From Yoonia sp. (lineage in GTDB: Bacteria; Pseudomonadota; Alphaproteobacteria; Rhodobacterales; Rhodobacteraceae): a stretch of DNA of 5,686 nt. Under the pieces are notes generated by a model. It was not told the origin of the DNA. It made no database searches and saw only the letters and a list, made by a program, of their open reading frames with translations. Both the position numbers and the translations under genes were made by a program. Shown here in pieces: positions 1 through 5,075 of this stretch. The stretch lies in the NCBI GenBank assembly GCA_020627605.1, contig JAHDGO010000143.1:1-5686 (forward strand), given 5' to 3'. Within the stretch, counting starts at the first letter, position 1. Each line of letters opens with the position of its first letter.

Positions 1-801
1 GTCGCCGCAGGCAATGGTAAAACCATTGAGCACTTGCCCGGCCCGACCGGTGCCTTGCGCCAATCTTGATCCCAAAAGCTTCACCCTTTCCTCACCCACC
101 ATGCACCAGGCCCCGGGAAACGGGGAAAGACCGCGGATTTGCCGGTCAACATCGGCCGCGGACCGGGTCCAGTCGACGCGGGCTTCGGCCTTGTCGATCT
201 TGGCGGCATAGGTGACGCCTTCATCCGGTTGCGGCACCGGGGTCAGGTCTTGCAGCTGGTCCAGGCCTTTGACGATCAGCGCCGCCCCCATCGCCGACAG
301 CCTGTCGTGCAGCGCGCCTGTCGTCTCTGTGACGCCGATCTCTGTTGCCGCGCGCAGCAAGACAGGCCCCGTATCAAGACCCGCCTCCATCTGCATGATG
401 CAGATGCCCGTCTCGGGGTCACCAGCCATGATCGCCCGATGGATCGGCGCAGCCCCGCGCCAGCGCGGCAAAAGAGAGGCGTGGATGTTCAGGCAGCCAT
501 GTTTTGGCGCATCAAGCACCGCCTGCGGCAGGATCAGCCCATAGGCCACAACCACCGCGATATCGGCATTAAGCGCGGCCAAAGCCTCTTGCTCGTCCGG
601 GTTTCGCAGCGACACCGGATGACGCACGGGCAGGCCGAGTGCGGCGGCACGGGCATGGACAGGCGTGGGCCGGTCTTTCTTGCCGCGCCCGGCAGGGCGC
701 GGCGGCTGGCAATAGACCGCTGCCACCTCGTGGCCTGCGTCAATCAATGCGTCCAGAACGGGAACTGAAAAATCCGGTGTCCCCATAAAGATGATGCGCA
801 C
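1..801 (-). CDS. fmt: Methionyl-tRNA formyltransferase, 3' partial
   Basis: Fmt formylates Met-tRNA(fMet) in the cytoplasm with 10-formyl-tetrahydrofolate as donor, making the initiator tRNA for bacterial translation. The reverse strand translates without a stop from a GTG at 799-801 to base 1, giving 267 codons beginning [19 protein letters not shown], a typical Fmt N-terminus. The first in-frame ATG (784-786) would remove five residues of this conserved strand, so GTG is the better start. A weak GAGGT-like Shine-Dalgarno lies about 5 nt upstream. The signature [12 protein letters not shown] is at residues 109-120. The catalytic Asn, His and Asp of the family correspond to N105, H107 and D143 (GLDTGP). 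The C-terminal tRNA-binding domain begins near residue 205 (DKAEARVDW). By family length (about 300-315 residues) some 35-45 residues lie beyond the left edge. It is the last gene seen of the def/fmt group, 90 nt after the lipoprotein gene. The assignment is near certain. Confidence 0.97.
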   Translation of the reverse strand, partial: MRIIFMGTPDFSVPVLDALIDAGHEVAAVYCQPPRPAGRGKKDRPTPVHARAAALGLPVRHPVSLRNPDEQEALAALNADIAVVVAYGLILPQAVLDAPKHGCLNIHASLLPRWRGAAPIHRAIMAGDPETGICIMQMEAGLDTGPVLLRAATEIGVTETTGALHDRLSAMGAALIVKGLDQLQDLTPVPQPDEGVTYAAKIDKAEARVDWTRSAADVDRQIRGLSPFPGAWCMVGEERVKLLGSRLAQGTGRAGQVLNGFTIACGD

Positions 802-849
802 GGTCTGACCTCGTTCACTCTGACGTTGCGGGATTGCCTGTCTGCGGCA

Positions 850-869
850 CCTCTACTGCAAGTCAGAGG
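850..869. other. Hairpin in the lipoprotein-fmt gap
   Basis: CCTCTACT (850-857) pairs with AGT plus AGAGG (861-863 and 865-869) around the loop GCA, with one bulged base at 864. This gives an eight-pair stem. No T-run follows on either strand, so it is not a standard Rho-independent terminator. It could be a processing or stability element between the lipoprotein and fmt, or chance. Confidence 0.3.
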
Positions 870-891
870 CGACCACAAACAGGCCTGCCCT

Positions 892-1683
892 CTACTGCTC
901 AACGATGAACGCGCCGGTTTCGACCCAGTCGATCGAGGCAATGCGATGGTCGATCATGACCTGACCGATTGCTTCTTCCCCGTTTGCGCCCACGATCATC
1001 CCACCATATGTGCCAGCATCGGCCGTGTAGGCGGTGCTGCCGTTGAGCGTGTATTGACCGCCTGTGGTTGTCCCGGAAAAGCTGCCATCGGATAGCTGAC
1101 CCAGTTCAAGTTCAATTGGTGCGAATGTTGCGTTCGGGGTGTTGGCAAACTGCCGATCCGTAACTTGTCCAGTAACCGTCCCGCCCCCGAAATCTGCCGA
1201 AAGTTCCGCCGAGCCAATGATCGGCAAGATGTTGGCTGCGTTGTTGCCCGGCCGCGCCAATTGCCCGGCGTAGCTTCCCGTGTAGCTCGCGGCACCAGAC
1301 ACCGGCAGCGTCGTTTCGCCATTCCGCGCCAAATGAACGCCGTGGACGTCGACAAAAACTTCGCCCGCCTCTGTGGATGTTTGGCCATGAAGCATGGTGG
1401 CTCTTGTCGAAGATGACTGATAGCTCGTGAATGCCCCAGGCACAGTTACACCGCTGAATTCGACATAGGTATGATCACCGTCCTCGCGGGTGAGCGTGAT
1501 CTCAGACGTGTCCGAGTCAAATGCGTAGCTGCGTGTTTCAGACGTACCAATGGCGATTGTGGCTGCGCCTGCGGTTTGCTGCACCGGGACACTGTCATCA
1601 GAGCCACCACTGGACCCCATGCACCCGGCCACAGGCATCATCACGGCGGCAAGGACGATTAGTTTTTTAAAACGGATACTCAT
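892..1683 (-). CDS. Surface lipoprotein, TbpB-like beta-barrel family
   Basis: This is a predicted lipoprotein of 263 residues. The start (ATG 1681-1683) is supported by AAGGA at 1690-1694, 6 nt upstream. The N-terminus is a lipoprotein signal peptide: basic MSIRFKK, a hydrophobic stretch, and the lipobox VAGC with the lipidated Cys at 21. A Gly/Ser/Asp linker (22-31) follows, then a beta-rich region at about 42-125. From about 130 to the end, Gly/Thr/Ser-rich alternating strands (SYTGSYAGQLA, ELSADFGGGTVTGQV, YGGMIVG, ETGAFIVEQ) match the eight-stranded barrel of transferrin-binding-protein-B-like and Slam-dependent surface lipoproteins. I recognise the family from these patterns; the ligand cannot be read from the sequence. 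Known relatives bind host iron proteins, haemoglobin or complement factors, but in environmental alphaproteobacteria the role is mostly unknown. No Slam or TonB-receptor gene is visible here. Its position between def and fmt is odd and suggests an insertion into a housekeeping cluster. Confidence 0.8.
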   Translation of the reverse strand: MSIRFKKLIVLAAVMMPVAGCMGSSGGSDDSVPVQQTAGAATIAIGTSETRSYAFDSDTSEITLTREDGDHTYVEFSGVTVPGAFTSYQSSSTRATMLHGQTSTEAGEVFVDVHGVHLARNGETTLPVSGAASYTGSYAGQLARPGNNAANILPIIGSAELSADFGGGTVTGQVTDRQFANTPNATFAPIELELGQLSDGSFSGTTTGGQYTLNGSTAYTADAGTYGGMIVGANGEEAIGQVMIDHRIASIDWVETGAFIVEQ

Positions 1684-1702
1684 AACATTTCCTTTTCAAT
1701 GA

Positions 1703-1722
1703 CGTCGCGAAAATCGGCGACG
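1703..1722. other. Leader hairpin upstream of the lipoprotein gene
   Basis: CGTCGC (1703-1708) and GCGACG (1717-1722) form a perfect 6-bp stem with an 8-nt loop. It lies 8 nt upstream of the Shine-Dalgarno sequence of the lipoprotein gene, in the probable 5' leader. The AT-richer patch around 1730-1752 just beyond it is the likeliest promoter area, but I see no convincing -35/-10 pair. The hairpin could affect mRNA stability or translation of the lipoprotein; this is inference. Confidence 0.3.
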
Positions 1723-1872
1723 CGCATTGGATAAGTTAACGTAAGGTAAACGGTCTGTGACGCGGCGCACAGATGTCTGGCCATGTCCGCTGCGTTCACG
1801 CACTGCCGCACTGAATGGGGAAAAGACGCACCATCCAGCATTGCCTGCGCCGCTATGGCGAAGCTGCCGAGC

Positions 1873-2373
1873 CTAAGAGCGTTTGGTCTTCGTTGCCCTT
1901 TTCAGCAGCATATCACGCTTCACCCGGCTGAGCCGGTCAAAGAACATGCGCCCTTGCAGATGGTCGATCTGATGTTGCACGGATGTCGCCCAAAGACCCA
2001 CAAAATCCTGCCTGTCCCATTGGCCCTGCTCATTCAGAAAGCGCACGGTCACGGCACGCGGGCGGCTGATCTTGGCCCAGACGCCGGGCAGGTTGGGAGA
2101 GCCTTCCTCATGCACGCGCGGTTCCACACTGCTGTGCAGAATGCTTGGGTTCGCCATGCGAATGGCCTGCCCGCGCTTTTCAGAGGCGTCAACAACAGCG
2201 AGCGCCATGTTAATCCCCAGCTGCGGGGCGGCAAGGCCGACGCCTGGCATCTGATCCATCGCGATGATCATTTCATCCCAGATCGCGCGCACCTCTTCCG
2301 TGATGGCATCAACCGGGGCAGCAGCGGTGCGCAGGGCCGGGTGCGGCCACATCACAAAAGGTCGATGGGTCAT
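1873..2373 (-). CDS. Degenerate peptide deformylase-like protein (probable pseudoenzyme)
   Basis: This 166-residue protein has the peptide deformylase fold signature but not its chemistry. Motif I is intact (GVGLAAPQ, 44-51). Motif II, normally EGCLS, reads EGSPN (90-94), so the metal-ligand Cys is Ser92. Motif III, normally HExxH, reads HQIDH (134-138), so the general-base Glu is Gln135 (codon CAG at 1969-1971). The two metal-binding His remain. The reading frame is intact and full length, with the C-terminal basic helix (VKRDMLLKR) kept, so this is not simple decay. The ATG overlaps the TGA of the preceding deformylase gene (2370-2373), implying translational coupling. The C-terminal half resembles the 2837-3358 copy more than the middle copy. 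From family knowledge, loss of both residues should abolish normal deformylase activity. A binding, regulatory or different hydrolytic role is inference. Annotation pipelines would probably call it def. Confidence 0.9.
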   Translation of the reverse strand: MTHRPFVMWPHPALRTAAAPVDAITEEVRAIWDEMIIAMDQMPGVGLAAPQLGINMALAVVDASEKRGQAIRMANPSILHSSVEPRVHEEGSPNLPGVWAKISRPRAVTVRFLNEQGQWDRQDFVGLWATSVQHQIDHLQGRMFFDRLSRVKRDMLLKRATKTKRS

Positions 2374-2831
2374 TGCAGCACCCCTGTCTGGCTGATCAGC
2401 CTGCCGTCAAGATGATCATGCTCATGACAGATGCAGATCGCCTGCGCACCGTCAAAGCGGCCAGTATGGCTGACCCCATCCAGATCCTGCCATGTCAACG
2501 CCACCCACGTCGGGCGGGCGACGGTATAGGCCTTGTCGGGGATCGACAGGCAGGCCTCTGTCCCTCTTGCCTGTTCATCCGATTGCGCGGTGATCTTTGG
2601 GTTCACGAACAGCAGCGGCGCAGGCTCGCCCTCTTTCCAGCCGGTGTCGACGACAAAGACACGGCTGCTGACACCAACCTGCGGTGCAGCAAGGCCTCGA
2701 CCGGGCGCGGCATACATCGTGTCAAACATATCGCGCACCAGCGTGGCCAGATCCGCATCAAAGGCGGTGACTGGCGCGGCCACTGCCAGCAGCACAGGGT
2801 CGCCTTCAAACCGCAGGGCGCGCACAGCCAT
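2370..2831 (-). CDS. def: Peptide deformylase paralogue, short form
   Basis: This is a predicted metal-dependent deformylase that would remove formyl from the N-terminal Met of nascent proteins. The motifs are GRGLAAPQ (44-51), EACLS (92-96, with Gly replaced by Ala but metal-ligand Cys94 present) and HEHDH (136-140), so all catalytic and metal residues are kept. I chose the ATG at 2829-2831 (MAVRALRFEGDPVLL), which lies 5 nt after the stop of the upstream deformylase gene and follows AGGG. The open frame runs further upstream, but only as an out-of-frame overlap with that gene. At 153 residues it is shorter than its neighbour because it ends at GRLISQTGVLQ, 10 residues after motif III. It therefore lacks the basic C-terminal helix of the other two copies. 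Two extra Cys (133, 135) sit next to the HExxH motif. Its TGA overlaps the next ATG. It is probably active, but its substrate preference is unknown. Confidence 0.88.
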   Translation of the reverse strand: MAVRALRFEGDPVLLAVAAPVTAFDADLATLVRDMFDTMYAAPGRGLAAPQVGVSSRVFVVDTGWKEGEPAPLLFVNPKITAQSDEQARGTEACLSIPDKAYTVARPTWVALTWQDLDGVSHTGRFDGAQAICICHEHDHLDGRLISQTGVLQ

Positions 2832-2836
2832 GCGCC

Positions 2837-3358
2837 CTAATCCCGCGCCATTTCGCGTTTCAGTTTCTGCATCTTGCGGGTGATCATCTGACGCTTCATC
2901 CGGCCCAGATAGTCGATAAAAAGCTTGCCATCGAGATGGTCGATTTCGTGCTGCACGCAGGTCGCCCACAGCCCGTCAAAGCGTTCCCTGTGATCCTTGC
3001 CGTCAAGGCCCCGCCATGTCACCTCTACCTCGGCGGGGCGTTCGACCTCGGCATATTGTTCCGGGATCGACAGACAGCCCTCTTCATAGGTGTTTTTCGC
3101 CTCTGACACCCATGTGACGGCAGGGTTGATCAGGACCATCGGTTCAGGCGTCGCGTCCTCATCCTTGGCGCAATCCATCACCAGCATGCGTTGCATCACC
3201 GCGATTTGCGGTGCAGCCAGCCCGATGCCCGGCGCGTCATACATGGTTTCCAGCATATCATCAGCCAGACGGCGCAAATCATCGGTCACATCGGTGACCG
3301 GTGTCGCGACCTTCTTGAGGCGGGGATCGGGGTGGATCAGGATATTTCGCAAAGCCAT
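2837..3358 (-). CDS. def: Peptide deformylase, canonical
   Basis: Peptide deformylase (EC 3.5.1.88) hydrolyses the N-formyl group from nascent polypeptides at the ribosome exit. All three family motifs are perfect: GIGLAAPQ (44-51), EGCLS (93-97, metal ligand Cys95) and HEIDH (137-141, ligands His137 and His141, catalytic Glu138). The length, 173 residues from ATG 3356-3358, is normal. The start is chosen because MALRNILIHPDPRL is the standard N-terminus. The open frame continues upstream into the intergenic region, but those residues are not deformylase-like. A C-terminal basic helix (residues 152-173, rich in Lys/Arg) is present; in E. coli this helix docks on the ribosome. No good Shine-Dalgarno precedes the ATG. 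It is the first gene of the three-deformylase run, 5 nt ahead of the next, and is divergent from the PatB-type lyase. This is most likely the housekeeping enzyme. Confidence 0.97.
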   Translation of the reverse strand: MALRNILIHPDPRLKKVATPVTDVTDDLRRLADDMLETMYDAPGIGLAAPQIAVMQRMLVMDCAKDEDATPEPMVLINPAVTWVSEAKNTYEEGCLSIPEQYAEVERPAEVEVTWRGLDGKDHRERFDGLWATCVQHEIDHLDGKLFIDYLGRMKRQMITRKMQKLKREMARD

Positions 3359-3413
3359 GGCGGGTGATCTAATCGGTCGTCGCCTTGGCATCAATAGGGG
3401 TTGCACCCGCCAT
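3357..3413. repeat. Perfect 10-bp inverted repeat across the divergent intergenic region
   Basis: ATGGCGGGTG (3357-3366) and its exact complement CACCCGCCAT (3404-3413) are separated by 37 nt. The left arm overlaps the def start codon on the other strand. The arms bracket the candidate def promoter. It may be an operator pair, or a stem that hides the def start in transcripts begun further upstream, or chance. Confidence 0.4.
3366..3394 (-). promoter_or_regulatory. Possible promoter for the deformylase run
   Basis: On the minus strand TTGATG (3389-3394) and TAGATC (3366-3371) are separated by 17 nt, matching four and three positions of the sigma-70 -35 and -10 consensus. A start about 7 nt downstream would fall at or next to the def ATG (3358), giving a leaderless or nearly leaderless mRNA. 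This agrees with the lack of a Shine-Dalgarno sequence there. The match is weak and unproven. Confidence 0.25.
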
Positions 3414-3446
3414 AGCATCGCCGCAGGTTGGCGAAGATACAACTGC

Positions 3447-3450
3447 GGAG
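3447..3450 (+). promoter_or_regulatory. Shine-Dalgarno for the PatB-type lyase
   Basis: GGAG ends 6 nt before the ATG at 3457 and decides this start over the in-frame upstream ATG at 3385, which has no such site and would add 24 unconserved residues. Confidence 0.7.
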
Positions 3451-3456
3451 ACCCCG

Positions 3457-4626
3457 ATGCGCTTTGACCAGACACCTGACCGCCGGAACACCCACTGCGT
3501 GAAATGGGACGCGATGGAGGCGCTCTATGGTGTCAGCCCTGATGAGGGGATCTCCATGTGGGTCGCGGATATGGAGTTTCCGGCCGCCCCCTGCATCCAG
3601 CAAGCGGTGCAGGACATGGTCGATCATGGGGTCTATGGCTATTTCGGCAACGACAGCGCCTACGAGACCGCCATCCAGTGGTGGATGGACACGCGCCATG
3701 GCTGGCAGATTGATCCGTCGTGGATTTTCACCACCCATGGTCTGGTCAACGGCACCGCCATGTGCGTGGACGCCTTCACCAACCCCGGCGATGGTGTGGT
3801 GCTGTTCACACCGGTCTATCACGCCTTCGCGCGGGTCATTGCTGCCGCCGACCGGCAGGTCGTCGAATGTGAACTGGTCAACAATGATGGCCGGTACGAG
3901 ATGGATTTTGACGCCTATGACGCCCAGATGACCGGGAATGAGAGGATGGTCATCCTGTGCTCACCACATAACCCCGGCGGTCGGGTCTGGACCAAGGCAG
4001 AGCTGCAGGCCGTTGCGGCCTTTGCCAAACGACATGAGCTCATTCTGGTTTCTGACGAAATCCATCACGATCTGACAATGCCCGGCCACACGCATATCCC
4101 GATGGCGCATATCGACGGGATCGCCGACCGGCTTGTGATGATGACGGCGACGACAAAGACCTTCAACATCGCGGGCAGCCATTCGGGCAATGTCATCATT
4201 GCCGACCCTGACCTGCGCGCGCGATTTGCCAAGCGTATGGCGGCCCTGGGGCTGTCGGCCAACAGTTTTGGCCTGTTCATGGCGACTGCGGCCTATTCCC
4301 CTGACGGGGCCGCCTGGGTCGATGAGCTTTGCGCCTATCTTGATGGCAACCGGCAGATTTTTGATGCCGGGATCAATGCGATCCCCGGCCTGAAGTCCAT
4401 GCCGCTGGAGGCCACCTATCTGGCATGGGTCGATTTCGCGGGAACAGGTATGACGCGGGACGAATTTACCGCGCGGGTGCAGGAAAAAGCAAAGATCGCC
4501 GCCAACCATGGGCCAACATTCGGCAAGGGCGGTGACACATTCCTGCGGTTCAATCTTGGCGCCCCCCGCGCCCAGATCGAGGACGCGGTGGCGCGGATGC
4601 AGGCCGCTTTTGCAGATTTGCAGTAA
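3457..4626 (+). CDS. patB: PLP-dependent C-S beta-lyase, PatB/MalY family
   Basis: This is a fold-type I PLP enzyme of 389 residues, the usual length. Its family (PatB of Bacillus, MalY of E. coli) cleaves C-S bonds of cystathionine, cysteine conjugates and related substrates by beta-elimination, giving a thiol, pyruvate and ammonia; many members are annotated aminotransferase class I/II. Visible motifs are RRNTHCVKWD near the N-terminus, GISMWVADMEFPAAP (substrate and cofactor region), CSPHNPGGRVW with Asn172, VSDEIHHDL with Asp200 for the pyridine nitrogen, and TTKTFNIAGSHSGN with the Schiff-base Lys234. Arg364 in FLRFNLG should hold the substrate carboxylate. No signal peptide is seen, so it is cytoplasmic. 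It diverges from the deformylase run across 98 bp and ends 6 nt from the converging gene at 4633. A role in methionine biosynthesis (cystathionine beta-lyase) is plausible; the exact substrate cannot be told from sequence, and the symbol is a family-level label. Confidence 0.9.
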   Translation: MRFDQTPDRRNTHCVKWDAMEALYGVSPDEGISMWVADMEFPAAPCIQQAVQDMVDHGVYGYFGNDSAYETAIQWWMDTRHGWQIDPSWIFTTHGLVNGTAMCVDAFTNPGDGVVLFTPVYHAFARVIAAADRQVVECELVNNDGRYEMDFDAYDAQMTGNERMVILCSPHNPGGRVWTKAELQAVAAFAKRHELILVSDEIHHDLTMPGHTHIPMAHIDGIADRLVMMTATTKTFNIAGSHSGNVIIADPDLRARFAKRMAALGLSANSFGLFMATAAYSPDGAAWVDELCAYLDGNRQIFDAGINAIPGLKSMPLEATYLAWVDFAGTGMTRDEFTARVQEKAKIAANHGPTFGKGGDTFLRFNLGAPRAQIEDAVARMQAAFADLQ

Positions 4627-4627
4627 G

Positions 4628-4641
4628 GGGCGTTAGCGCCC
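4628..4641. terminator. Short hairpin between converging genes
   Basis: GGGCG (4628-4632) and CGCCC (4637-4641) form a perfect 5-bp stem with a TTAG loop, placed between the lyase stop and the converging gene and including that gene's stop codon. There is no T-run on either side. It could act as a weak two-way terminator or simply protect 3' ends. Confidence 0.3.
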
Positions 4642-4980
4642 GATCAGACCTGCCGGTACAAAGTCCGGGCGGACAAAGTCCGCTGGTGGACGGTCCGTGA
4701 CCGGTGTGGCCCATTTGAATTCGAAGACACGCTCTTCATCTTCCTCGATGGAGGACACGACCAGACATTTATACAGATGCTTGGGGCCATCATAGATATC
4801 CACATGGCCGCGCAACCGGTCAGAGCCATCCAGGTCAAGGGCAAAACCACCGTCCCAAAAGCGCCGGATGCGGTAGGTGTCATCACCGTCATGGACCGAC
4901 AGACGGTCCTTACGCTTTATCGCGGCCTTGCGGGCCTCTTCCAAACCTTGCCGCACGGCATCAGGCAAAAAACTATACAT
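4633..4980 (-). CDS. Conserved-looking hypothetical protein
   Basis: I do not recognise a named family for this 115-residue protein. The start ATG (4978-4980, MYSFLPDAV) is preceded by GAGGGGG at 4990-4996 with 9-nt spacing, which is better than the in-frame ATG at 5002-5004. Residues 1-27 look like an amphipathic basic helix (DAVRQGLEEARKAAIKRKDRL). Residues 28-95 alternate hydrophobic and charged positions as in a small beta domain, with repeated Asp-Gly turns (HDGDD, WDGG, DLDG, YDGP) and a single Cys72. The tail (96-115) is proline-rich, with DFVRPDFVPAG nearly repeating itself. No signal peptide or membrane segment is seen, so it should be a soluble cytoplasmic protein. It lies 95 nt downstream of cobM on the same strand, with a candidate terminator between, so it is probably not part of the cobalamin pathway. 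Codon use is consistent with the neighbouring genes, so it is very likely a real gene. Confidence 0.8.
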   Translation of the reverse strand: MYSFLPDAVRQGLEEARKAAIKRKDRLSVHDGDDTYRIRRFWDGGFALDLDGSDRLRGHVDIYDGPKHLYKCLVVSSIEEDEERVFEFKWATPVTDRPPADFVRPDFVPAGLIGR

Positions 4981-5042
4981 CGTTACAGACCCCCTCAGGT
5001 ACATGCGCCAAACATGGACCGCGAAAGGTAAAGATCAAATGA

Positions 5043-5063
5043 CAAAATCCGCCGCAGTGCGGC
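5043..5063 (-). terminator. Candidate terminator downstream of cobM
   Basis: GCCGC (5051-5055) and GCGGC (5059-5063) form a short GC stem with a 3-nt loop. On the minus strand it is followed by GGATTTTGTC, a modest T-run. It lies 13 nt past the cobM stop. The short stem and broken T-run make it a moderate candidate only. Confidence 0.4.
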
Positions 5064-5075
5064 AATTCCTTATTC

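Noticed and set aside
139..768. Long plus-strand open frame (209 codons) opposite fmt
   Set aside because: It is antisense to a fully recognisable Fmt. Its Arg/His/Gln-rich translation is typical of the shadow of a GC-rich gene, with no domain seen.
1783..2415. 210-codon plus-strand frame opposite the third deformylase
   Set aside because: It is antisense to a clear deformylase-family protein and has no recognisable motif.
2832..2969. 46-residue N-terminal extension of the middle deformylase
   Set aside because: It would overlap the 3' end of the canonical deformylase in another frame; the family N-terminus begins at MAVRALRFEGDP and has a properly placed start.
3369..3413. 14-codon leader-peptide-like frame (MAGATPIDAKATTD) upstream of def
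   Set aside because: No Shine-Dalgarno sequence, no run of regulatory codons and no attenuator; it overlaps the inverted repeat arm and is likely chance.
3359..3475. 39-residue N-terminal extension of the canonical deformylase
   Set aside because: The extra residues are Arg/Pro-rich, run through the intergenic region into the lyase start, and do not match deformylase.
3391..3822. 143-codon minus-strand frame opposite the start of the lyase
   Set aside because: It overlaps the conserved PatB-type N-terminus and the divergent promoter region; the translation is shadow-like.
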